A model generated the notes under the pieces. That model saw only the letters and a list, made by a program, of their open reading frames with translations. It searched no databases and was not told the origin of the DNA. From Bacillus sp. B-jedd (GTDB lineage: Bacteria > Bacillota > Bacilli > Bacillales > Cytobacillaceae), in contig NZ_CCXR01000001.1 of assembly GCF_000821085.1 (NCBI RefSeq), positions 3,555,001 through 3,619,000 on the forward strand: a stretch of 64,000 nt of DNA. Reading direction: 5' to 3'. Both the position numbers and the translations under genes were made by a program. Shown here in pieces: positions 17,621 to 26,090 of this stretch; position 1 is the first letter of the stretch; each line of letters starts with the position of its first letter.

Positions 17621-18613
17621 ATGTCGTTTTTTAAAAACCAATTTGCAAATGTAGTAGAGTGGCAGGAATTCAGAGATGATATGATTTTTTATAAATGGAG
17701 CAACCGCGAAATTAAAAAAGGAAGTAAACTGATTATCCGTCCTGGCCAGGATGCCATCTTTTTTAAAAACGGGAAAATAGAAGGGATATTCCGTGATGAA
17801 GGCGAGTATGATATCGAATCGCAAATTATCCCTTTCTTATCGACATTAAAGGGATTCAAGTTCGGATTTAATAGCGGCATGCGGGTAGAAGTGCTGTTTG
17901 TGAACACGAAAGAGTTTGTCGTGAAATGGGGAACGCAAAATGCGATTAATATCCCCTCACTAGGACTTCCAGGCGGCCTCCCGATACGCGCGAACGGAAC
18001 CTTTCATTTTAAAGTGACTGATTATATTTCCCTAATTGATGAAATTGCCGGTGTTCGCGAGCAATATTTAGTAGAGGATGTCCGAATTCGGATTACATCG
18101 GTTCTCGATCAGCTTTTGATGAAGTGGATTTCGAGAGAAGGAAAGGATATGTACAATCTGCAAGCCAACTCTTTCGACATCGCTCGAGGCATTCAAGAGG
18201 ATTTAGATATGCAAATGTTGAAGAGCGGGATATCGATTACCGCGTTTAATGTCATGAGCTTTAGCTATCCAAAAGAAATTCAAGACATGATTACGAAAAA
18301 CGCTTCACATGGGATGGTTGGGGATGTCAATCGCTACCAGCAAATCTCACTCACAGATGGCATGGCCAGCGGCAAAATGAGCGGTGGAGGAACAGCCTCT
18401 GATATCGCGGGCATGATGATGGGGATGAATATCGCAGGCAAAATGATGAATCAAATGAATCAGCCATCTCCTAATCAGTCTGTTTCAGTGGAAAATCCCG
18501 AACCGCCTCGAGAAGGAGCAGACAGTCAAAAAGGACCGAACTTCTGCCCAAATTGCGGCAATAAAACAGAAGGAGCCAAATTCTGTTCAAACTGTGGACA
18601 GAAATTAGTTTAA
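17621..18613 (+). CDS. ydjI: YdjI-like SPFH-domain protein with C-terminal zinc ribbon
   Basis: This 330-residue protein has an SPFH/band-7-type fold at about residues 20-230 (VVEWQEFRDDMIFYKW, KLIIRPGQDAIFFKNGKIEG, FNVMSFSYPKEIQDMITKNA). A methionine/glycine-rich linker follows, then a zinc ribbon with CPNCG and CSNCG at the C-terminus. It matches B. subtilis YdjI. With YdjG and YdjH it should form the membrane platform for the PspA-like protein. The ATG follows GAAAGGAGC by ten bases. Confidence 0.85.
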   Translation: MSFFKNQFANVVEWQEFRDDMIFYKWSNREIKKGSKLIIRPGQDAIFFKNGKIEGIFRDEGEYDIESQIIPFLSTLKGFKFGFNSGMRVEVLFVNTKEFVVKWGTQNAINIPSLGLPGGLPIRANGTFHFKVTDYISLIDEIAGVREQYLVEDVRIRITSVLDQLLMKWISREGKDMYNLQANSFDIARGIQEDLDMQMLKSGISITAFNVMSFSYPKEIQDMITKNASHGMVGDVNRYQQISLTDGMASGKMSGGGTASDIAGMMMGMNIAGKMMNQMNQPSPNQSVSVENPEPPREGADSQKGPNFCPNCGNKTEGAKFCSNCGQKLV

Positions 18614-18663
18614 TATCGAGGTCTGACATTGAGCTTTATAAAAGCAGTTTCCAAATCACGATA

Positions 18664-18702
18664 AAAAACACGACTTCTCTATGGGAAGCCGTGTTTTTTG
18701 TA
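18664..18702 (+). terminator. Terminator of the PspA/YdjGHI-like operon
   Basis: ACACGACTTC and GAAGCCGTGT pair around TCTATGG and are followed by TTTTTTG about 50 bp after the ydjI stop. Confidence 0.85.
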
Positions 18703-18810
18703 TAATTTCGAGCTTGGAGGTAATTTTGACAGCACCTTTGAACTCTAAAGTTTTTTAAACCATATTAATAGCTTTGCTTCCATGTCCTTTTTATTAACAA
18801 AGCAATTCAG

Positions 18811-21267
18811 TTATCCAAGTATCGCCCCTGCTTGCCCTAAATGTTTCATTTTCATAATCGAACCAAATTGTTCTGGAGGGAGCGGTTTGCTGTAGATGAA
18901 CCCCTGTACCTCGTCACATCCAAGTTCCACCAACGATTGCAACTGTCCTGTAGTTTCGACTCCTTCTGCAATAACGGTTAAGCCCATGCTATGACCCATA
19001 TCAATAATTGAGCTAACAAGAGAATGGTCAAGCTTACTATTTGTCATGCCTTGTATAAATGGCTGAGCTATTTTTAAAGTGTTAATAGGAAATTGTTTTA
19101 GATAAATGAGCGAGCAATAGCCTGTCCCAAAATCATCGATTGAAATTTGTACGCCCAAATCCCGTAGAGCATGCATTTTTGATATGACTTCTCCCACATC
19201 ATACACAGCAACCCCTTCGGTAATTTCAATTTCGAGGGAGTTCGGTTTAAACTTGGTTTCCTTCAGTACACTCGCAATCATTTCAATTAAATTTTCATGC
19301 AAAAACTGTAGGGGTGAGAGATTCACTGAAAGTTTAAGTTCATCGTAACCTAAATCATGCCAGGTTTTTACTTGTTTGCACGCTTCGTAAAGAACCCACT
19401 CGCCAATCGGAATGATTAGACCGGTTTCCTCTGCAAGGGGAATAAATTCTGCAGGGGACACGAGTCCCGAGCCACCTTTATTCCAACGGATTAATGCTTC
19501 CATGCCGATTATTTCCTCTGTTTCAATATTCACCTGCGGCTGATAATGCAGGAGGAATTCATCGTTTTCTACCGCTTTACGTAATCCGTTTTCAAGCATT
19601 ATTTTCCTCGAGAGCGTCTCATTCATCCCAATTGAATAGAAATTAAAGCTGTTACCACTAATGCCCTTGGCACTGTACATCGCCATATCCGCGTGCTTGA
19701 GCAATTCCTCAGGGCTTTGGCCATCTTTTGGATAGAAAGCAATTCCGATGCTCATTGAAACGTGCAATTCATGCCCGTTAATCTGAATTGGATTTGCTAA
19801 GATGGATTGGATGTTATGAATGGACTGGATAAGCTCCGACTCATCCGCCAGCCTGTTTAGCAAAATCGTAAACTCATCGCCTCCCTGTCTGGAAATGATC
19901 GCATTTTTCCCCAGGGCTTGAACCATTTGTTTCGAAACATATTGAAGCAGCAAATCGCCTAAATCATGGCCAAGTGTATCATTAATATTTTTAAACCGGT
20001 CCAAATCTATAAAAGCAACAGCAAATTTCAATGAATTTTTTTTTGCTTCGGCAATAGCTTCAGTCAGTTTTTCCAAAAACATTCTCCGATTCGGCAAGCC
20101 GCTCAGCACATCATGATATGCCATATGTTTCATATTTTGCACAGCCGAAAGAAGCTGTTCATTTTTATTGGTGATTTCAATCGTCCGCTCTTCAATTTTT
20201 AATTCCAATTCCTCATTCAGGACATGATACTTTTTCAACAAAGACTTATTCTCCTGCAGGGTGAAAATCTGCCTGAAGATAACCAATAAAATCGATACAA
20301 CCGAACCTATGATTAAGCTGTTGATTTCTTTACTATATGTAATCATCACAACGAGTAAAAAAATAACAGTCAAATAAGGCAATACGATTCTGAATGAAAA
20401 GGTATCATTTTCAACCTCACCGTCGCAGGCTTGCAAGCCTTTTCCGGACTCCCGTTCCCGCTGATCCCTAAGATCGCCTATTCCTGCGATTCCCATAAGC
20501 AGCATCCCAAGTGACCAAAGCGGATCATATAAGCCACCAGAGAAGTAGAGTGAATGAGCCGTTAAATACAGATAAGCGGTATCCGCATATACCTGGATTA
20601 CCAGGCTGAAAAAAATGATATACAAAACTTTAGATGGAAAAAATTTCTTGGAACCCATGTAGAAGCTAATGGCGCCTAACAGGAGAATAAGGTCACTGAC
20701 TGGGTAGCTTAGTGAAACAAATGTGTATAAAAAATCATTTTCCTTCTGAGCCAGTATATCCCTTATGATAAAGTGCCAGTTGAACGAAATGGCTACTGTC
20801 ATAATTATACATGTATCAAATATGAATTTGATTAGATGCAAACCATTTCGCTTTGACCAGATTCGATGAAGGAAGGCAAGCAGATAAAAAAACACTTGGA
20901 GCATGTAAAATAGATCGGTCCAGCCGGGATAAGGAACCTCCACTTTCAAAAAAAGTTCGTAGTAATTCCAGATCCCCTCCGCTGCTCCATAGGAAAAACA
21001 GCCCAAGGATATTAACAGCCAAAACGTTTTGCTGTTTTTGTCCATTTTTCTTGATATCTTCCACAGCACAATACCCGCCATGATTGGTGCGGTAATAGAG
21101 AAGAAATCGCCGACTAACATTCTAAGCCAATCATCATCTTTCCAGTAAAGGATACAAAAGTAATAGCCCAAGGTATGAAAAATTGTAAAGTAAATTAAAT
21201 GCTTCTCTCGCTGCTGAATCGTAATGGGAATCACTCCAAATGGAAAGATAGGATCAAAATTTTCCAA
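18811..21267 (-). CDS. Membrane GGDEF-EAL cyclic-di-GMP enzyme
   Basis: This 818-residue protein has about nine hydrophobic segments in residues 25-335, a short coiled coil (340-375), a GGDEF domain with intact GGDEF at 462-466, and an EAL domain with EAL at 590-592, ITEG, DDFGTG, AEGVET and a QGF tail motif. Both domains look catalytically competent, so it may make and break c-di-GMP. The usual LKID motif reads LKIA here. The first possible start is a TTG at 21267 with only a weak ribosome site; no ATG occurs before the membrane region, so the start is uncertain. A PilZ gene lies 2.3 kb away. Confidence 0.85.
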   Translation of the reverse strand: MENFDPIFPFGVIPITIQQREKHLIYFTIFHTLGYYFCILYWKDDDWLRMLVGDFFSITAPIMAGIVLWKISRKMDKNSKTFWLLISLGCFSYGAAEGIWNYYELFLKVEVPYPGWTDLFYMLQVFFYLLAFLHRIWSKRNGLHLIKFIFDTCIIMTVAISFNWHFIIRDILAQKENDFLYTFVSLSYPVSDLILLLGAISFYMGSKKFFPSKVLYIIFFSLVIQVYADTAYLYLTAHSLYFSGGLYDPLWSLGMLLMGIAGIGDLRDQRERESGKGLQACDGEVENDTFSFRIVLPYLTVIFLLVVMITYSKEINSLIIGSVVSILLVIFRQIFTLQENKSLLKKYHVLNEELELKIEERTIEITNKNEQLLSAVQNMKHMAYHDVLSGLPNRRMFLEKLTEAIAEAKKNSLKFAVAFIDLDRFKNINDTLGHDLGDLLLQYVSKQMVQALGKNAIISRQGGDEFTILLNRLADESELIQSIHNIQSILANPIQINGHELHVSMSIGIAFYPKDGQSPEELLKHADMAMYSAKGISGNSFNFYSIGMNETLSRKIMLENGLRKAVENDEFLLHYQPQVNIETEEIIGMEALIRWNKGGSGLVSPAEFIPLAEETGLIIPIGEWVLYEACKQVKTWHDLGYDELKLSVNLSPLQFLHENLIEMIASVLKETKFKPNSLEIEITEGVAVYDVGEVISKMHALRDLGVQISIDDFGTGYCSLIYLKQFPINTLKIAQPFIQGMTNSKLDHSLVSSIIDMGHSMGLTVIAEGVETTGQLQSLVELGCDEVQGFIYSKPLPPEQFGSIMKMKHLGQAGAILG

Positions 21268-21561
21268 ACCAAAACAAACTACGACAATTAATATGATGCA
21301 AATTATACCAAAATCTTTTCTAAGATAAATGAGTCTTAGAAAAAATATTTTTTAAAAGATATAAAAAAGAGCCATTGGAAGCACAATTTATTCAAATGGA
21401 TGGTGATGCAAAACAGAAAAACTAAAAATAAGCCAAAGAAAAAAGCAGTAGTATTTTCTAAGCCGTCCGTACTTTTTTTATCCTTTCACCTATTCCGGTT
21501 ATACTATCTGCCGATATTATTTATATATTTATAGAAAAAACATGAGAATAGGGTGGCTAAA

Positions 21562-22086
21562 ATGAGCAAAAAAGTCCTATATAAAAATATTCAATCTCTT
21601 GAACCGATAAATAAAGTTTTAAAGGAAGCTAGTGCGGCGGTTCAAGACCGGACAAGGACTATTGATACGAGTGAGATCCCCGAGGTTCTCGGAGCGGTAG
21701 CTGGAATTGGAGTAGGCGGAGCGGCTGGACTTGGGCTTTTGTCCATGCTTGGCGTGTCTGGTTTAAGTGCAGCTGGAATTACATCGGGGTTGGCAACAGC
21801 CGGCGGGATTATAGGCGGAGGAATGGTCGCTGGTATTGGTGTCTTGGCAGCGCCGGCCGTCATCCTTGGTGTTGGTGGCTACTCCCTTCTTGCCTCTGCT
21901 AAGAAAAAGAAGTTGGTCCAAGCCAAGGAAGCGTTATTGCAGGAAGCAATTAAAAAGCATGATGCCATTATAAGAGAGTTACAGAACGATTTATACAAAA
22001 CAAATGATAGAGTAAACTATTTAACCAGTTTGAACACTCTGCTTTCTGGCGTCATAAAAGATCTCAAAGAGGATTTGGCCGCATGA
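21562..22086 (+). CDS. Glycine-zipper membrane protein, unrecognised
   Basis: About 174 residues; no family recognised. Residues about 40-115 form a long hydrophobic, glycine-rich block (AGIGVGGAAGLGLLSMLGV, then GGIIGGGMVAGIGVLAAP) with repeated GxxxG spacing, enough for two or three packed helices. A basic, then heptad-like C-terminus follows (AKKKKLVQAKEALLQEAIKK). I chose the ATG at 21562, five bases behind AGGGTGG; a GTG at 21553 is also possible. Its stop overlaps the next gene's start as ATGA, so the two are translated together and probably work together. Confidence 0.75.
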   Translation: MSKKVLYKNIQSLEPINKVLKEASAAVQDRTRTIDTSEIPEVLGAVAGIGVGGAAGLGLLSMLGVSGLSAAGITSGLATAGGIIGGGMVAGIGVLAAPAVILGVGGYSLLASAKKKKLVQAKEALLQEAIKKHDAIIRELQNDLYKTNDRVNYLTSLNTLLSGVIKDLKEDLAA

Positions 22087-23504
22087 GTGACAGAGGGGTA
22101 AAAAGTAAATACAACCTCACTGATAAAAATCGAGAAGCGTTAAAGGTACTAAAGCATCAATCCAACACTTTATCAGAAATGAACGGCCAATTAGAACAAA
22201 CGAATAATGAATTGGATTCTGCTATTAAGGAATCTGAACTTCTTCTTTCTGGCTTGGGAATCGACTTCAGCAGTGTCAAAAACAAAGCCAATGGTCTTAA
22301 CCAGGATTCGAAAGAAAGCTTCAAGGTGTACAAGAGGATGGAACCTCGATCATGGAATGAAATTCTCCGGGAAGCAGAGCGTTCCGTGGCAAGCGATGTT
22401 GATTTCACCGATATTTTAACGGCTGATGAGATTCACCAGGTGGAAAACAGGCTCGGAAAACTTCGAGGCGATTTTAAACAGGTCCATAAGCTGGATGCTG
22501 GAGATTGGTCAATTTGCGGAGTGGCGGGAATTCTGGCAGCAATTATTGATATTTTTCTAGTTCAAATGCCTAAGCACCCTGGCATGCTAGGCAGCAAAGG
22601 CCATGATGGCGGGCCACTTTCAAATTTTATCAAAGAAAAGATCCAGGGAAGTCTTTCTCCACAAGAAATCACCGAATTAGAAAAACGAAATTGGGTTCCC
22701 TATGATGCCGCGCATTCAGGCAATTTGAATCAAAAAGTGGATGGGCTTGGCCCCAGGACTCACCGTTTTCATTCCCTTGGCCACGACCCCTTGCTTGGCT
22801 TCCTTTTTGGAACGATGGATATTTTAAAAGGAAGGTTCACTGCTGTCGATAAAACCGGCAAACTGATCGTCCAAACGATAGATACCACCGGCAAAGATAT
22901 CGTGGGAATGAATTTATTTGAATCCCTTGTAAGAGTATTCGGCCATATGAAATCAGACATAGCTACTCCTGCTGGGCTGCCCGCCCCTCTAATGCCGCTC
23001 CTGCAGTTTTTGCAAATAGGCAGCTTTGGAAAAGGCGAGTATACCATTGGTGAAGTTTCAAGGATTATGTACAGACAGGGATATGATTTCTCTCATTTTC
23101 TTGCCATGTCCATTCCTGTCCTTCTTATTGAAGTCCTTGTGCGGATTAGTTATTTTGCCAAGAGGATGATGGAAGGCCACAGCTTTATGGATTCATTGCC
23201 ATTTGATACTCCCGGCAACAAAAAGCCCAAGCTACAGACGATGTTGTTTTCCGCTCATCTGATGGCAACAGCTGCAAACGCCGGGAAAATTGCAGTGACC
23301 CAGAACCCTCTTTCCATTAGCTACCCTCAATGGACAGCCTTCTTCAAATACGGGTTCCAACAGCTTAAATGGGTAGCATTCGAAAAAGAAAAACAGATGT
23401 TCAACCATGTTCAAAAAGAACTTGATCAAGAATGGCTAGAGATTGATTCATTTCTCACTGAAACTTGGAATCAGGTAAGCGGGAAAAGGATTATATTAAC
23501 CTAA
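22083..23504 (+). CDS. Large His-rich protein paired with the glycine-zipper protein, unrecognised
   Basis: This 473-residue protein was not recognised. Residues 1-75 look coiled coil. A central part has a hydrophobic stretch (ICGVAGILAAIIDIFLVQM near 143-161) followed by GLGPRTHRFHSLGHDPLLGF near 225. That motif recalls the HR..THS histidine cluster of YdjM-like membrane-bound metal hydrolases, but this is only a resemblance. Later come FAMSIPVLLIEVLVRISYF-like hydrophobic residues near 345 and FSAHLMATAANAGKIA near 395. Start overlaps the upstream stop. A pore, membrane-remodelling or defence function is possible; none is demonstrated. Confidence 0.75.
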   Translation: MSDRGVKSKYNLTDKNREALKVLKHQSNTLSEMNGQLEQTNNELDSAIKESELLLSGLGIDFSSVKNKANGLNQDSKESFKVYKRMEPRSWNEILREAERSVASDVDFTDILTADEIHQVENRLGKLRGDFKQVHKLDAGDWSICGVAGILAAIIDIFLVQMPKHPGMLGSKGHDGGPLSNFIKEKIQGSLSPQEITELEKRNWVPYDAAHSGNLNQKVDGLGPRTHRFHSLGHDPLLGFLFGTMDILKGRFTAVDKTGKLIVQTIDTTGKDIVGMNLFESLVRVFGHMKSDIATPAGLPAPLMPLLQFLQIGSFGKGEYTIGEVSRIMYRQGYDFSHFLAMSIPVLLIEVLVRISYFAKRMMEGHSFMDSLPFDTPGNKKPKLQTMLFSAHLMATAANAGKIAVTQNPLSISYPQWTAFFKYGFQQLKWVAFEKEKQMFNHVQKELDQEWLEIDSFLTETWNQVSGKRIILT

Positions 23505-23550
23505 AAAAGCCAGGGAGCATATACATCATGCTTCCTGGCTTTCTATACTT
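23505..23550 (+). terminator. Terminator between convergent genes
   Basis: AGCCAGGGAGCA and TGCTTCCTGGCT pair around TATACATCA and are followed by TTCTATACTTT. It is preceded by AAAAA and so may also serve the PilZ gene from the other side. Confidence 0.7.
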
Positions 23551-23563
23551 TCCATCAAAAAAG

Positions 23564-23911
23564 CTACCCATTTACAAAGCCGCCCTCGTAATTGAAAAAA
23601 TGGCTAAAACTAATCCCATAGTCATAATAACCATCAGACAGCTTTCTCTTTCTAACAACCTTTCCATATAAAAGGATCTTTTTTTCTTCAACCTCAAGAG
23701 GGATTTTATAAATTGTCAAAAAATTCACCTCTAAATTACACTTGCTAATCATCCAGAGCCCGCCAGCACTTAAGTCGAGCACATAAATAGTGAATTCCCC
23801 TTCAGAAACACTCCCCGATCCCGCAGGAAGCGTAGCCAGGGTCATTGTCGCTTTGACAGGTTGTTCAAACGAAAATCTATTATACTGTCTCTTGTTTAAT
23901 AGTTGGTGCAT
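23564..23911 (-). CDS. PilZ-domain protein
   Basis: About 115 residues forming a single PilZ domain. The RxxxR c-di-GMP loop is present as RQYNR near residue 7, and the D-x-S-x-x-G strand as DLSAGGLWM near 65; a late YDYGISF strand completes the barrel. Both binding motifs are intact, so it should bind c-di-GMP. The ATG at 23911 follows GGGGTGA; a TTG just before it was not preferred. No output domain is attached, so it likely acts by protein contact. The nearby GGDEF-EAL enzyme could supply its signal. Confidence 0.82.
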   Translation of the reverse strand: MHQLLNKRQYNRFSFEQPVKATMTLATLPAGSGSVSEGEFTIYVLDLSAGGLWMISKCNLEVNFLTIYKIPLEVEEKKILLYGKVVRKRKLSDGYYDYGISFSHFFNYEGGFVNG

Positions 23912-24078
23912 CAAGAAACATCACCCCTGCTGGTAAAAATTTCGAGATAGTTATTTCCGCTAGCCTTTTATACAAATAGTACCATAAAACAAATTCCAAT
24001 ATGTAGTAAATTGTGTAATTTAACTGTAAAATTTACATTCATTTCGAATAAGTAAATTTCCGAGTAACAATAAAAAGA

Positions 24079-24108
24079 AGAAGCTGTTTTTTTGCTAACA
24101 GCTTCCCC
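24079..24108 (-). terminator. Terminator after the M28 aminopeptidase
   Basis: GAAGCTGTTAGC and AACAGCTTC pair on the minus strand, followed by TTCTTTTTATT, about 100 bp past the M28 stop. Bases 23912-24078 hold nothing else recognisable. Confidence 0.65.
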
Positions 24109-24209
24109 TTTTATACTATATTCCAATGATAGTATGTTTCTGCTCATCTCAATTATTTTCACAGTTGTCGAGTAGAGGTTTTTGCCTGCTAAAATTGGTG
24201 TTGATCCTC

Positions 24210-25598
24210 TTATTTGTTGAGTGCCGGAACGTCTTTGCGGACGACATCGAATAGCCCGGAGCCGATGATGTCGAGTGCGGATTGCATGCGCTCGGCTGAG
24301 ACGTTGTCAGCGATGGTGTCCTGTGGTGTGTGGTAGACTTTTTCGATATGGTAGACAAGCGGGCTCCAGCTGTCGATTCCCATCCAGATGAAGAGTGCGG
24401 CTGGGATGCCCGCCTGATGGAATGGAACATGATCACTCGATCCAAATGTACCCGGCAGGATGTCGGAGTTGCCGAGTCGTGCTCCGGCTGCCATGACTGA
24501 GTCAGTTACAATATTTTCGCTGCCATCTGGCGTCATAGCGTATAGGTTTTTCGCTTTGTCATAGTTGGTGGCAACCATGTCGGCGTTGAAGACGCCTTCA
24601 ATGTTGTCCTTTTCTGCCTGGGAAAGCTGATTCACATAGTGTCTTGCACCAAGGAGGCCACGTTCTTCCGATCCGAAGGCAACGAATTTCATTTCCTTGT
24701 CAGTATTATAGCCTTTGAAGACGCGAGCCAGCTCAAGCATAAGGCCGACGCCAGAGGCATTGTCGTTTGCTCCTGGTGCGCCGACAACGCTGTCATGGTG
24801 CGCACTGAGAATCACCTGCTTTGGATTTTCAACGTTTCCTTTTGCCGGCTTAGTGGCGATTACGTTGACTGATTGCAGGTTGGTGAAGTGCTCGGCTGTC
24901 AGGCTGATTGTAACAGGGCCTTTCGCAAGCTGTTCCTTGATCCATTCACCATGGATGTAAGCTGCTCCGAATACCGGGACATCTACTTTCGACGCAAGGC
25001 TTGGGTTGAATGCTGAGCCGTAGTTGCCGCGGCCGCCGACGAGGCTTTGGATGATGACTCCCGTCGCGCCTTTACTTATAGCATTATTGATTTGGGATCG
25101 GTAGGCAGCTGTTGAACCAGCGTTTGGCATAACGACAATTTTTCCTGCCGTGTTCGCCGGGAAGTCAGCTAGGTTTGTACCCCCGTTAACGAAAATCACT
25201 TCGCCAGTGACTGCTTCCTTACTGATTTTTCCGTTCGGTGCCGCTCCCATGTCCCATGAGGTGCCGTCATTGAACTTGACGTTGGCTATGTATTGGTCAG
25301 CAACCGGGAAGTATTGATACTCAACGTCGTAACCATAGCTACCCAGGACGCCAGCGATGTATGCGGCAGACTTCTTCTCACCTTCCAGACCGCCGTTACG
25401 CGGACCGATTTCTTCTGATAAATACCGGATGTGCTCGATCGCGCGCTCTGCGTCAACACGAGCAACAACCTTCTGATCTTGAGACGCAGCCGACTTACCC
25501 GGACCCGCCTCAGGAGCCGCAAATCCCGTTGCACCGAATAGCATGGACATTGCCAGAATCGGTGCCGCAACCTTAAAGACTTTCTTTCTCGCGAACAT
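24210..25598 (-). CDS. ywaD: Secreted M28 aminopeptidase with PA domain
   Basis: About 462 residues, resembling B. subtilis YwaD. A signal peptide (KVAAPILAMSMLFGATGFAA) is followed by a PA domain at about 125-250 inserted before or within the M28 fold. Zinc and catalytic residues are seen as AHHDS, PGANDNASG, GSEERGLLGARH, a D in NADMVATNYD, and SSDHVPFHQAG. It should release N-terminal residues from external peptides. I start at the ATG at 25598 behind AGGAGG; the longer frame would read through a REP-like repeat and has no ribosome site. Codons are GC-rich compared with most neighbours. Confidence 0.86.
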   Translation of the reverse strand: MFARKKVFKVAAPILAMSMLFGATGFAAPEAGPGKSAASQDQKVVARVDAERAIEHIRYLSEEIGPRNGGLEGEKKSAAYIAGVLGSYGYDVEYQYFPVADQYIANVKFNDGTSWDMGAAPNGKISKEAVTGEVIFVNGGTNLADFPANTAGKIVVMPNAGSTAAYRSQINNAISKGATGVIIQSLVGGRGNYGSAFNPSLASKVDVPVFGAAYIHGEWIKEQLAKGPVTISLTAEHFTNLQSVNVIATKPAKGNVENPKQVILSAHHDSVVGAPGANDNASGVGLMLELARVFKGYNTDKEMKFVAFGSEERGLLGARHYVNQLSQAEKDNIEGVFNADMVATNYDKAKNLYAMTPDGSENIVTDSVMAAGARLGNSDILPGTFGSSDHVPFHQAGIPAALFIWMGIDSWSPLVYHIEKVYHTPQDTIADNVSAERMQSALDIIGSGLFDVVRKDVPALNK

Positions 25599-25628
25599 AG
25601 AATCCTCCTCTTTTTTAGGTTTGCGGAT

Positions 25629-25655
25629 GAAGCAGGAGGACGGTTCCAGTGCCTC
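25629..25655. repeat. REP-like palindrome, copy 2
   Basis: GAAGCA and TGCCTC flank the core GGAGGACGGTTCC. It lies 31 bp upstream of the M28 start codon, so it should be in its mRNA leader, close to the ribosome site. The rest of 25656-26018 shows no gene. Confidence 0.6.
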
Positions 25656-26018
25656 ACTGTGTAAGTATCCGGCCTGGAACCATCGTTGGTGGTGATTAGG
25701 ACCTGCTTCCATTAGCAAACTTTAATAGTTACATATATATAATAGGTTGTATAAATATACATTAACAAGCTACTAAGTTACCAATATTCTAAATATTTAG
25801 GAAGTATTGGCAGGACTTAGTTACCAAGTGGTGTACATTAAATGATAGATTAGTAAATTAATGGGTGGTGGGAGTGTTTTTTTGGGAGAATAAATAAAAA
25901 TTCAAATGGGCTTTTTGGGAATACGGAAGGTATGATATTATCCCTCCTCTTATTTAATAATCCAAAATGGAGTTTCTCAATAGGGGTTGTGGTGATGGTG
26001 GAACTGGGTTAGTGGCAT

Positions 26019-26047
26019 AAAAAAAAGCATCCTGGTGGATGCTTTTT
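26019..26047 (-). terminator. Terminator of the fadNAE operon
   Basis: GCATCC and GGATGC pair around TGGT, flanked by a run of A on one side and T on the other, so the hairpin can act on either strand. It lies about 45 bp after the fadE stop. Confidence 0.8.
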
Positions 26048-26090
26048 TGCCTGGGGGAAAAGGTACTTGATTTTGCCCTTTCCTTGTCTC

